Under the pieces are notes generated by a model that had not been told where the DNA came from, did not search any database, and worked only from the letters and a program-made list of their open reading frames with translations. A stretch of DNA of 64,000 nucleotides. Origin: an uncultured Prevotellaceae bacterium. Lineage in GTDB: Bacteria; Bacteroidota; Bacteroidia; Bacteroidales; Muribaculaceae. The stretch lies in contig CAJLMA010000002.1 in NCBI GenBank assembly GCA_905207705.1, forward strand, positions 124,001 to 188,000, in the 5' to 3' direction. Below, one piece after another: positions 1 through 8,188 of the stretch. Position 1 is the first letter of the stretch, and every line of letters starts with the position of its first letter. A program made the translations under genes and the position numbers.

Positions 1-40
1 TTGCATCAGAATTAATATTAAACGTTAAACAAAAAGTAAT

Positions 41-559
41 ATGGCAACAAAAAATTGGAACAATGATTTTATGAATAAGGTATTGGAAGAAGCTGCATGG
101 GAAGAACTTTCAAGAGAATTTGCATGGACTGAACAATTATTGGAAAAGTATAAGGACAAGGTGGTGTGGAAAGGAATCTCCAGCAACTAAAACATAATTT
201 GGACCGTACCAATGATAGAAAAGTTCAAAAATAAAATCAATTGGGATGAACTTTCAAGTTCCTCCAACGATCACCTGTTCACAGTGGGGAATTTGGAGAA
301 ATACAAAGATTACTGGAACTGGCATGAATTATCAAGAAAATCCAGTATAGAGATGACCAATGCACTATTGGAGCAGTTTGCCGAACATTGGGATTGGAAT
401 GAAATCATCGATTCCTATAATCTGAATGAACTATACAGCATGGAATTCTTGGAAAGACACAAAGACTATATACCTGCATCCAACCTGCAACGCTCCCACT
501 TATGGGACAAATTGGTTGAAGAAGAAAAGAAACAACTGAAAATACAAATATTATCATAA
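41..559 (+). pseudogene. W-rich tandem-repeat protein gene interrupted by an in-frame TAA
   Basis: The ATG at 41 opens a frame that reaches TAA at 188-190 after 49 residues. The same frame then continues without another stop to 559. Read through the TAA, the product is about five units of 23-26 residues, each starting W-x-E-L/I-S and ending in a helix like LEKYKDxxNW (WEELS, WKGIS, WDELS, WHELS, WNEII). The stop falls inside unit 2, just after ISSN, at a position where a one-base change of a Glu, Lys or Gln codon would give TAA. I therefore infer one ancestral gene with a nonsense mutation. Read-through or a sequencing error cannot be excluded. The function of this repeat type is unknown to me; the regular Trp and Leu spacing suggests a helical solenoid scaffold. 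It ends 8 bp before rtcB, so the two are probably co-transcribed. Confidence 0.65.
212..559 (+). CDS. W-rich repeat protein, open 3' part of the interrupted gene
   Basis: This 115-residue frame starts at an internal ATG inside repeat 2 of the interrupted gene, with no ribosome-binding site before it. It holds the units starting WDELS, WHELS and WNEII, and then a charged tail with LVEEEKKQLK. It has no signal peptide, membrane segment or enzymatic motif, so a cytoplasmic scaffold or binding role is the most that can be inferred. An automatic annotation would probably report this as a stand-alone hypothetical protein. The matching repeat phase upstream of the TAA at 188-190 argues that it is only the surviving 3' portion. 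The position immediately before rtcB is the only functional clue. Confidence 0.5.
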   Translation: MIEKFKNKINWDELSSSSNDHLFTVGNLEKYKDYWNWHELSRKSSIEMTNALLEQFAEHWDWNEIIDSYNLNELYSMEFLERHKDYIPASNLQRSHLWDKLVEEEKKQLKIQILS

Positions 560-567
560 ATCAGAAA

Positions 568-1833
568 ATGAAAACCATAGAAGATTATAATGTAAAAATA
601 TACACCGACAATATCGAAGACAAAGCAAGCGAGCAAATCAAGGAATTGCTGTCGATCGATGTATTCAGCCAATGCAAAATTCGCATCATGCCCGACGTTC
701 ATGCCGGAGCAGGTTGCGTTATTGGCTTCACCGGGAATCTGGGCGACAAGGTGATTCCAAATATCGTAGGCGTGGACATAGGGTGTGGTATTCTTGTACA
801 GCCATTCATTTGTACGAAAGGCATTGATTATCATGCTTTGCACGAATTCATTTTTCACAACATACCGTCCGGCCGTAATTGCAGAGACAATAAGTGTACA
901 CCTCTACCGCAAAAATACATGGATGTGTATCGCGAAGCAAAAGAGATTATCAAGCAACTGCGTTGTTATCGAGAATTAAAAGACTCAAAACGATTAAACC
1001 TTTCCATCGGATCATTGGGAGGAGGCAACCACTTCATCGAGCTTGATAGGAACGAAAGCAACATGACCTATCTCGTCATACACACAGGAAGCCGCAACTT
1101 GGGGAAGCAAGTGGCGCAGATTTATCAGAAGCTCGCTGTAAAGTGTCAGTCGGGATGGGCAGAACTGATGAAAAAGCAAGAACGAATGATAGCCGAATAC
1201 AAAGAAACTGGAAGAAAAGCTGAATTGCAAGATGCCATTCGCCAACTGCACAACTCATTCAAGATACGCAAGCCAACCATACCACCCGATCTTTCCTATC
1301 TGGAAGGTGCATACCGTGAAGACTACCTACACGATATGCGACTTTGCCAACATTGGGCCAAGTTGAACCGCCACTTGATTGCCGACCTTATCATGGATTA
1401 CTTCCTGCAGCAAGGCAACGCAGAAGTCCTACAAAGCGATTTGGCATTTGAAAGCGTCCACAACTATATCGGAGATGACAACATTATACGCAAAGGTGCC
1501 ATTTCAGCTTATTCGGGACAAAAGTGCATCATCCCATTAAACATGCGCGATGGCTCACTAATTTGCATCGGCAAAGGCAATGAGGACTGGAACAACTCAG
1601 CCCCACACGGTGCCGGCCGCATCATGAGCCGAAGCCAAGCCTTCAAAAGCATCAACATGGAAGAATACCGGAAGTCCATGCAAGGTATCTATAGTGAATG
1701 CCTGACCGAAGACACCAAGGATGAATCGCCAATGGTGTACAAGCCGAAAGAGGAAATCATCAGTAACATTCAAGACACCGTAAGCATTGTAAATGTAATA
1801 AAACCAGTATATAATTTCAAAGCAGCAGAATAG
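568..1833 (+). CDS. rtcB: RtcB family RNA-splicing ligase
   Basis: RtcB is a GTP- and Mn2+-dependent ligase that joins RNA ends bearing 3'-phosphate (or 2',3'-cyclic phosphate) and 5'-OH. It acts in RNA repair after endonuclease cleavage. The 421-residue protein carries the family's metal and guanylylation residues: MPDVHAG (about 41-47), GVDIGCG (68-74, Cys73), GGGNHF (about 151), HTGSRNLG (about 172), and SAPHGAGR (about 344-351), whose His should form the GMP adduct. Length is normal for short bacterial RtcB. It starts 8 bp after the W-repeat gene, suggesting one transcript. No archease, RtcA or PrfH gene is next to it. The downstream DIP1984 gene has its own promoter-like element. The active site looks intact. 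Confidence 0.95.
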   Translation: MKTIEDYNVKIYTDNIEDKASEQIKELLSIDVFSQCKIRIMPDVHAGAGCVIGFTGNLGDKVIPNIVGVDIGCGILVQPFICTKGIDYHALHEFIFHNIPSGRNCRDNKCTPLPQKYMDVYREAKEIIKQLRCYRELKDSKRLNLSIGSLGGGNHFIELDRNESNMTYLVIHTGSRNLGKQVAQIYQKLAVKCQSGWAELMKKQERMIAEYKETGRKAELQDAIRQLHNSFKIRKPTIPPDLSYLEGAYREDYLHDMRLCQHWAKLNRHLIADLIMDYFLQQGNAEVLQSDLAFESVHNYIGDDNIIRKGAISAYSGQKCIIPLNMRDGSLICIGKGNEDWNNSAPHGAGRIMSRSQAFKSINMEEYRKSMQGIYSECLTEDTKDESPMVYKPKEEIISNIQDTVSIVNVIKPVYNFKAAE

Positions 1834-1880
1834 TAATAAACAAAAATTATCATCTGCTTCAGTTTGGCACATCCTCTACA

Positions 1881-1888
1881 TAACTTTG
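1881..1888 (+). promoter_or_regulatory. Bacteroidetes -7 element (TAACTTTG) before the DIP1984 gene
   Basis: TAACTTTG matches the TAnnTTTG consensus and lies 27 bp before the ATG at 1916. A TTTG at 1863-1866 could be the -33 element, but its 14-bp spacing is shorter than the usual 19-21 bp. Confidence 0.5.
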
Positions 1889-1915
1889 TGCTATCAAACG
1901 AAATAAAGGATTACA

Positions 1916-2365
1916 ATGAAACTGGCAGAAGCGTTGAATATGCGCGCCGATTTGCAAAATAGAATCGGCGAACTGAAAAGCAGGTTAAAAGACAGTTCTA
2001 AAGTACAAGAAGGCGATGAACCCGCCGAAGACGTAAACGAGTTGTATAAAGAACTGGATGAATGCCTTTCGCAACTCGAAGAGATTGTGTATCGCATTAA
2101 CCGCACCAACATGCAAACAATGCACGAAGGAGAAACACTCACTCAAATGATTGCACGCAAAGACACTCTGAAATTGCGTTTATCAGTCATGCGTGATGTC
2201 CTGAAACATGCGACAGAAACCAATCGTTACGGCAGGTTGGAAATAAAATATGTCCGCACAGTGGATGTGGGCAACCTTAGGAAAAAAATTGATAATTACT
2301 CAAAAAAACTCCGCGACCTTGACGTGAAACTTCAAAGTTTAAATTGGTCGGTAGATTTAACATAA
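1916..2365 (+). CDS. DIP1984 family protein
   Basis: This 149-residue protein is predicted to be almost entirely helical. Its opening MKLAEALNMRADLQNRIGEL and later IVYRINRTN and ARKDTLKLRLSVMRD segments are what I recall for the DIP1984 family, which has a known structure but no established function. Heptad-like Leu/Ile spacing suggests coiled-coil helices, and there is no signal peptide. It follows rtcB by 82 bp with its own promoter-like sequence, so it may be expressed separately. Whether it takes part in RNA repair is only a guess from the location. Family assignment is fairly sure; function is not known. Confidence 0.8.
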   Translation: MKLAEALNMRADLQNRIGELKSRLKDSSKVQEGDEPAEDVNELYKELDECLSQLEEIVYRINRTNMQTMHEGETLTQMIARKDTLKLRLSVMRDVLKHATETNRYGRLEIKYVRTVDVGNLRKKIDNYSKKLRDLDVKLQSLNWSVDLT

Positions 2366-2832
2366 TCCTGCAAGGTGTAGTTCTTTACAACAAACAATAG
2401 CGACATATCATTGCCTTTGTGCAATACAACAAACCAATATGGCTGCCGGAGAAGCTGGTCATTATCGCGCACTCCATAATAGCGTATAAACGCATATTTT
2501 ACACATCACGGGAGGGAAGATTATTTCGCATTACTTTGTGTCGATTGTTTGGGATAAAAGAACGAGGGAGGGTTGAGGGAAAATATTAAGAATAAATGTG
2601 CTACGTTAGAAGCTATGTACTTATAAGATTGTAACGTTAAAGATGTCGCAAGAATGATGCTGATTGCAACAGATAAAAAAATGGAATCCAATATTTCTTC
2701 GACGATTTAGCTGAAAAATATAGAGATAATATGGAGAAATAAAAGGAAACGATAATCATCCCACATGATTTTAGCCCTTGTTGATATTTATATGATGATA
2801 ATGGAGTTCAAATCTATTACCGAATAAACCAA
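2366..2832. other. 467-bp spacer with possible decayed coding sequence
   Basis: There is no intact gene here. Short plus-strand stretches look like former coding sequence: a frame from about 2655 reads MLIATDKKMES, and another frame from 2689 reads QYFFDDLAEKYRDNMEK before a TAA. They would join only through a frameshift. A TTACTTTG sequence at 2531-2538 weakly resembles a -7 element. I cannot name the source gene. Confidence 0.3.
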
Positions 2833-2870
2833 AAAGAGAGCGTTTGTCTATTTCGACAAACGCTCTCTTT
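2833..2870. terminator. Bidirectional terminator between DIP1984 region and nifJ
   Basis: A perfect 16-bp stem (2833-2848 with 2855-2870) encloses a 6-base loop. It has A-rich sequence on the left and T-rich on the right, so it can terminate both strands. On the minus strand it lies just after the nifJ stop codon. Confidence 0.9.
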
Positions 2871-2893
2871 CTATAGAATTAAATTTTTAGCTC

Positions 2894-5800
2894 TTATTTC
2901 ATTTCATCAGGATTTTGACCCCATTGTTGACGAGCAAGACGTCGATAATTGTTATAACGCCATTGAGCATTCTTCTTAGCAGCAGCAAACAACTCTTCTG
3001 CTTCACTCGGATATTGTTTCATTACAGATGCGTAACGAACTTCTCCCTTCAAGAACGCTTCAAAGTTATCCCAATTTGGTTCTTTACTGTCCAAAGTGAA
3101 TGGGTTCTTGTCCTCATTTTCAAGTTCAGGATTGTAACGCCACAAGTGCCAGTATCCGCATTCTACGGCCTTAGCCTCTTCAGCCTGAGCCTTGCCCATA
3201 CCTGCCTTCAATCCATGGTTGATACATGGAGCATAAGCGATTATCACTGATGGTCCATCATAAGCTTCTGCTTCACGAATTGCCTTAAGAGCCTGAGCAT
3301 TATCAGCACCCATTGCAATTTGTGCGCAATATACATATCCGTAGGTAGAAGCAATCAAACCAAGGTCTTTCTTACGAACACGTTTACCAGAAGCGGCAAA
3401 CTTGGCAATTGCACCAAGCGGAGTAGCCTTCGAAGCCTGACCACCTGTATTAGAATAAACCTCTGTATCAAGAACAAGGATATTTACATTCTTGCCCGAA
3501 GCTATTACATGGTCAAGACCTCCGAAACCGATGTCATAGGAAGCTCCATCACCACCGATAATCCAGTGAGAACGTTTTGTCAAATAATGACCCAATTCCT
3601 TTATTTGCTTGCTTATGGCATTATCACATCCATCAATTGCAGCAAGAATCTTGTCGGCAAGTTCACGACTCTTGTCTCCATCTTCCTTGTTTTCGAGCCA
3701 TTGAGTGTAAAGTTCCTTCAATTCTTCGGTAGTGCTGTCGCAGTTCAAAGCTTCTTTCACATTAGATTCAAGGCGTGCACGCATCTTTTCATATGCCAAG
3801 TACATACCCAAACCAAATTCACAGAAGTCTTCAAACAAAGAGTTAGCCCATGCAGGACCATGACCCTTTTCATTTGTAGTATAAGGAGTCGATGGCACTG
3901 AACCCGAATAAATCGAGCTACATCCCGTAGCATTTGAAACTATTTCACGATCACCAAACAATTGAGAAATCAATTTCACATAAGGAGTTTCACCGCAACC
4001 TGAGCATGCACCAGAGAATTCAAACAACGGAGTTGCAAATTGAGAATTCTTCACATTAGCCTTGACATCTACAAGATTTTGCTTGCTACTTACATTGTTC
4101 ACGCAGTAATCCCACTTTTCTTGCATCTTGGCTTCTGTTTCAAGAGGCTTCATGACAAGAGCCTTGTTTCCCTTCTTGCCCGGACATACATCAACGCAGT
4201 TTCCGCAACCCAAGCAGTCAAGATCATCAACAACTTGAGCAAATTGCATGCCTGTGAATGTCTTTCCAATTGCAGGTATTGTTTCTCCTGCCTTGAACGG
4301 AGATTTTTCAAGTTCTTCAGCTGTAAATACAAATGGACGAATGGCTGCATGAGGACAAACATATGCACACTTGTTACATTGTATACAGTTCTCGGGATTC
4401 CATTCGGGAACAAATACAGACACGCCGCGCTTTTCATATTTTGCGCTACCCGGTTCCCAAGTACCATCAGGATTAGCTGTAAATGCCGATACAGGAAGCA
4501 AGTCACCGTCTTGTGCATTAATCGGTCTTACGACTTCGCTGATAACAGCTGGAACGTCATCAACTACAGGAGCAGCTGGTTCGAGATTAGACCATTCTGG
4601 ATCTACGGTCAATTCCTTATATTCACCACCACGATCGACTGCGGCATAGTTCTTATTTACTACATCTTCACCCTTCTTGCCATAAGACTTGACGATGAAT
4701 TTCTTCATTTGCTCAACAGCCAAGTCAACAGGAATTACACCTGTGATACGGAAGAATGCTGATTGAAGAATGGTATTGGTCCTGTTGCCAAGTCCTATTT
4801 CTTGTGCAATCTTAGTTGCATTGATGTAATAAACTTTTATGTTGTTGTCGGCAAAATATTTTTTCACCTTTACAGGAAGGTTCTTCACAAGTTCGTCACC
4901 CTCCCAAATAGTGTTCAACAAGAATGTTCCATTCTTTTGTAAACCTCTTGTCACATCATACATGTGCAAATAAGCCTGCACATGGCATGCAACGAAATTA
5001 GGAGTTGTAACAAGATATGTAGAGTGTATTGGTTCGTCACCAAATCTCAAGTGAGAGCATGTGAAACCACCCGATTTCTTGGAGTCATAAGAGAAATAAG
5101 CCTGGCAATATTTGTCAGTGTTTTCTCCAATAATCTTTACTGAGTTCTTGTTTGCACCTACAGTACCGTCAGCACCAAGACCATAGAATTTTGCTTGGAA
5201 CATACCCTTTGATCCAAGGGCGATTTCTTCTTTCTGAGGCAGAGAAGTAAATGTTACGTCATCCACGATGCCAAGTGTGAAGTTATTCTTCGGTGTCGGC
5301 AATGCAAGATTTTCATATACTGCAAGAATTTGTGCAGGAGTAGTGTCCTTTGAACCAAGTCCGTAACGGCCACCTACGATCAACGGAGCATTTTCGCTAC
5401 CATAGAAGCAATCTACGACATCAAGATACAAAGGTTCACCATTTGCACCCGGTTCTTTTGTACGATCGAGTACTGCTATGCGCTTTGCCGTAGCAGGAAC
5501 TGCAGCAAGGAAATGCTTTGCGCTGAACGGACGATACAAGTGTACCGATATAAGTCCTACTTTTTCACCCTTGCTTGTCAAATAATCAATTGTTTCACGG
5601 ATAGCTTCTGTAACAGAACCCATTGCAATGATTACACGGTCGGCATCTGGTGCTCCATAGTAGTCAAACAAACCATATTTGCGTCCTGTGATTTCAGCAA
5701 TCTTGTTCATGTATTCCTCAACAATTGCAGGAACCGCATTGTAATACTCGTTGCTTGATTCGCGATGCTGGAAGAATACATCAGGGTTTTCGGCCGTACC

Positions 5801-6454
5801 ACGAGTTACAGGCTTGTCAGGATTCATTGCACGACGACGGAATTCAGACAACGCTTCTTGGTCGATAAGCGGAGCAAGATCCTCATTGTCCAACGCTTCT
5901 ATTTTTTGGATTTCATGAGATGTACGGAATCCATCAAAGAAATTGACAAACGGAACCCTTGACTTAATAGTAGCCAAGTGTGCAACACCGGCCAAATCCA
6001 TTACTTCTTGAACAGAGCCTTCACACAACATGGCAAATCCTGTTTGCCTTGTTGACATTACATCTTGATGGTCGCCAAAGATACACAATGCATGAGAAGC
6101 AAGTGTACGAGCCGAAACATGGAACACGCATGGCAACAATTCACCTGCAATCTTGTACATATTAGGTATCATCAACAACAAGCCTTGAGATGCAGTGTAA
6201 GTCGTGGTCAACGCTCCTGCTTGCAATGAACCGTGAACTGCACCGGCTGCACCGGCTTCAGATTGCATCTCCTGCACGCACACCGTTTCACCAAAGATGT
6301 TCTTTCTTCCGGCAGCAGCCCATTCGTCAACATGTTCTGCCATGGTTGATGACGGCGTGATGGGATATATGGCAGCCACTTCAGTGAACATATAGCTCAC
6401 ATGTGCTGCGGCTTGATTACCATCGCACGTCAAGAATTTCTTTTCTTTACCCAT
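2894..6454 (-). CDS. nifJ: Pyruvate:ferredoxin (flavodoxin) oxidoreductase
   Basis: This is a single-chain PFOR that oxidises pyruvate and CoA to acetyl-CoA, CO2 and reduced ferredoxin, a central reaction of anaerobic sugar fermentation. The chosen ATG at 6454 gives MGKEKKFLTCDGNQAAAH and about 1186 residues, the normal length. An in-frame start 20 residues earlier would add an unconserved basic tail. Domain order is complete. The pyrimidine-binding domain with YPITPSS comes first. Two 4Fe-4S clusters follow, CIQCNKCAYVCP (about 688) and CLGCGNCVDVCPG (about 746). Then come the CSGCGETPY cysteines (about 816) and the thiamine-diphosphate motif GDGASYDIG ending in SNTGGQ (about 968-1005). A promoter lies about 150 bp upstream and a strong terminator follows, so it is monocistronic. 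Confidence 0.97.
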   Translation of the reverse strand: MGKEKKFLTCDGNQAAAHVSYMFTEVAAIYPITPSSTMAEHVDEWAAAGRKNIFGETVCVQEMQSEAGAAGAVHGSLQAGALTTTYTASQGLLLMIPNMYKIAGELLPCVFHVSARTLASHALCIFGDHQDVMSTRQTGFAMLCEGSVQEVMDLAGVAHLATIKSRVPFVNFFDGFRTSHEIQKIEALDNEDLAPLIDQEALSEFRRRAMNPDKPVTRGTAENPDVFFQHRESSNEYYNAVPAIVEEYMNKIAEITGRKYGLFDYYGAPDADRVIIAMGSVTEAIRETIDYLTSKGEKVGLISVHLYRPFSAKHFLAAVPATAKRIAVLDRTKEPGANGEPLYLDVVDCFYGSENAPLIVGGRYGLGSKDTTPAQILAVYENLALPTPKNNFTLGIVDDVTFTSLPQKEEIALGSKGMFQAKFYGLGADGTVGANKNSVKIIGENTDKYCQAYFSYDSKKSGGFTCSHLRFGDEPIHSTYLVTTPNFVACHVQAYLHMYDVTRGLQKNGTFLLNTIWEGDELVKNLPVKVKKYFADNNIKVYYINATKIAQEIGLGNRTNTILQSAFFRITGVIPVDLAVEQMKKFIVKSYGKKGEDVVNKNYAAVDRGGEYKELTVDPEWSNLEPAAPVVDDVPAVISEVVRPINAQDGDLLPVSAFTANPDGTWEPGSAKYEKRGVSVFVPEWNPENCIQCNKCAYVCPHAAIRPFVFTAEELEKSPFKAGETIPAIGKTFTGMQFAQVVDDLDCLGCGNCVDVCPGKKGNKALVMKPLETEAKMQEKWDYCVNNVSSKQNLVDVKANVKNSQFATPLFEFSGACSGCGETPYVKLISQLFGDREIVSNATGCSSIYSGSVPSTPYTTNEKGHGPAWANSLFEDFCEFGLGMYLAYEKMRARLESNVKEALNCDSTTEELKELYTQWLENKEDGDKSRELADKILAAIDGCDNAISKQIKELGHYLTKRSHWIIGGDGASYDIGFGGLDHVIASGKNVNILVLDTEVYSNTGGQASKATPLGAIAKFAASGKRVRKKDLGLIASTYGYVYCAQIAMGADNAQALKAIREAEAYDGPSVIIAYAPCINHGLKAGMGKAQAEEAKAVECGYWHLWRYNPELENEDKNPFTLDSKEPNWDNFEAFLKGEVRYASVMKQYPSEAEELFAAAKKNAQWRYNNYRRLARQQWGQNPDEMK

Positions 6455-6607
6455 AATAAAAGTGTTAAAAATATTCTTTTGCTTTATCTTCAAAATCACA
6501 CCAAGATGACCCATGCCATGCGTCTATAACAGCCATGTGTCACCTCGTTCACTTTACCATATATATTTGTGTTTATGATTTTTACGTCCAAACGTTTTTT
6601 TACACAG

Positions 6608-6638
6608 CGAAGTTAAGCAATTTAATTTTATCCTCAAA
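6608..6638 (-). promoter_or_regulatory. Bacteroidetes promoter for nifJ
   Basis: On the minus strand TTTG (6638-6635) is separated by exactly 19 bp from TAACTTCG (6615-6608), one mismatch from TAnnTTTG. Transcription would start near 6600, giving nifJ a leader of roughly 145 nt. Confidence 0.6.
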
Positions 6639-6792
6639 AAATTCATTATAATTTTTCAACGACTTGGCTCTCCACACGCACCCATGTCCACTCCTACGAT
6701 ATTCCTACCATAATCGAGTGCCTACACCCCATGTACAGAAATAAATATGAAATAATAGGCCTTACTTTTTTCGCATTACCGACAACTTTCGC
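6639..6792. other. Divergent spacer between nifJ and the T9SS gene
   Basis: This is the middle part of the 385-bp gap between nifJ and the gene at 6840. I see no gene or RNA structure in it beyond the two divergent promoters annotated separately. Confidence 0.4.
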
Positions 6793-6800
6793 TATCTTTG
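6793..6800 (+). promoter_or_regulatory. -7 element (TATCTTTG) for the T9SS protein gene
   Basis: TATCTTTG is a perfect TAnnTTTG match 39 bp before the ATG at 6840. A TTAAC/GTTAA inverted repeat (6812-6823) lies in the short leader. Confidence 0.65.
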
Positions 6801-6839
6801 TATAAAGACACTTAACACGTTAACCTAAAACCAACTATA

Positions 6840-8108
6840 ATGAACCAACATCTCCACTTGCTTGCACTCGCAACCACCTTTGCCATCGTCCCCGTAATTT
6901 TAAATGCACAAATATCCCCTTTGACAATATCGGTAAACACTCTTTTCAGATATTCGCAAATAAACGGCAATCTGCCAGAAGACTTTCCATCGGCAGCAGG
7001 AAATTCCGAATATGAAACAGGTCATCAAGGAACTTGGTGCAATGGAATATTATATGTAAATGATTACGAAACGTCCACATTACTAACATTTGACGCCAAA
7101 GGCAATAAAATAAAGAACAATTACCAAGGAACACCATCACATGGAATTACAACCGACGATGCCGGCAACTTGATTTTAAGGAATGATGGAATAACAACAG
7201 AACCATACATGCTACGAGTCTACACTCGCGACTCAGATGAATGTATCGACATTCCGTTCTCTTTATTTGAATATGGGCAAACCAACTACATATCGGCATC
7301 TGGCGACATTATGTCAGAAAATGGCGGGTATGTATATTTTTTCCCGAATAAAACACAAACAGTGAACATTGTCAAGATTGTCAATGGCAAATATGTCAAC
7401 ACGATTCTATCTAAAGCTTTATCAACTCAAGCCAACACGACAGGATATGTAATTCCAATGCAACCGGGAGCCCCAGATTGCTTCATTTACCAAATGCGGC
7501 AACATGGATACTACAAATACAGTAATGGAAACGACATTGGAGATTATCTGAACGAAAACACGGAACTGCCTCCACCTGCATGCAATAATACTGTTGGCGG
7601 CGCATGTTTCATGCTTTCGGACCATGAAATATTCATCCACCCGTCAGGTAGCGATTACAATGGAGGTTTCACAATACGCGACATGACGGCAGGAGGAACG
7701 CCTATAGCTTCCATGGCTCCTTTAGGCTCTCTGGGACGGGAGGCGAACAATTCAAGTGCAATATTTTTCACCATAGAACGAATAAATGAACACAATGTAA
7801 ACATTTATGAATATTGTATGGGAGCCGGATACGCAGCATATTCAATAACATCAGACAACGGCAGTGCATACTCTCCAACAAAAGAATACAAGATTACCAT
7901 CTATCCGTCTCCAGCCTATAATAACATATCCATTGTCTCTTCAAGCAATACGATAGAGAATGTAAAAATCATAGATTTGACAGGCATTTGCGTAATTGAA
8001 ACGACAAGTAGCGATCACAAAATTTCGATAGACATATCCAATCTTCCTCCGGGCATTTACATTGCATTCATAAATGGAGAAACAATCCAACGATTCATTA
8101 AAAAATAA
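6840..8108 (+). CDS. Secreted protein with type IX secretion (T9SS) sorting domain
   Basis: This 422-residue protein has an N-terminal signal peptide (about residues 1-23, ending LNAQ) for Sec export. The last ~75 residues form a T9SS type A sorting domain: ITIYPSPAYNNISIVS, then ENVKIIDLTG, then ISIDISNLPPGIYIAFIN and a basic IQRFIKK end. The domain should direct it across the outer membrane for surface attachment or release. The middle (about 40-340) has repeated short strands such as GILYVNDYETSTLLTFDAKG and GNLILRNDG, resembling a beta-propeller, but I recognise no enzyme motif. It stands alone between its own promoter and a hairpin. The true substrate or partner cannot be told. Confidence 0.85.
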   Translation: MNQHLHLLALATTFAIVPVILNAQISPLTISVNTLFRYSQINGNLPEDFPSAAGNSEYETGHQGTWCNGILYVNDYETSTLLTFDAKGNKIKNNYQGTPSHGITTDDAGNLILRNDGITTEPYMLRVYTRDSDECIDIPFSLFEYGQTNYISASGDIMSENGGYVYFFPNKTQTVNIVKIVNGKYVNTILSKALSTQANTTGYVIPMQPGAPDCFIYQMRQHGYYKYSNGNDIGDYLNENTELPPPACNNTVGGACFMLSDHEIFIHPSGSDYNGGFTIRDMTAGGTPIASMAPLGSLGREANNSSAIFFTIERINEHNVNIYEYCMGAGYAAYSITSDNGSAYSPTKEYKITIYPSPAYNNISIVSSSNTIENVKIIDLTGICVIETTSSDHKISIDISNLPPGIYIAFINGETIQRFIKK

Positions 8109-8132
8109 AACAATTACCGCGCATGACATGAA

Positions 8133-8158
8133 GTGCTGCCATTGAATAATGGCAGCAC
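8133..8158. terminator. Hairpin between convergent genes
   Basis: A perfect 11-bp stem (8133-8143 with 8148-8158) has a GAAT loop and sits 25 bp after the T9SS gene and 31 bp after the convergent menF stop. Neither side has a clear T-run, so termination is likely but not certain. Confidence 0.6.
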
Positions 8159-8188
8159 CCATATATATTGTATTCTTAAATACAAAAT

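Noticed and set aside
466..858. 130-residue minus-strand frame across the rtcB start
   Set aside because: Antisense to the rtcB metal-binding region, so it is a shadow.
3320..3901. 193-residue plus-strand frame inside nifJ
   Set aside because: Antisense to the thiamine-binding part of PFOR with Cys/Ser/Thr-rich random composition.
4040..4762. 240-residue frame on the plus strand inside nifJ
   Set aside because: It is antisense to conserved PFOR motifs, has no recognisable domain, and has no promoter. It arises from codon usage of the real gene.
6455..6514. Extended N-terminus of nifJ from 6514
   Set aside because: The extra 20 residues are not typical of PFOR, and MGKEKKFLTCDGNQ is the usual type of start.
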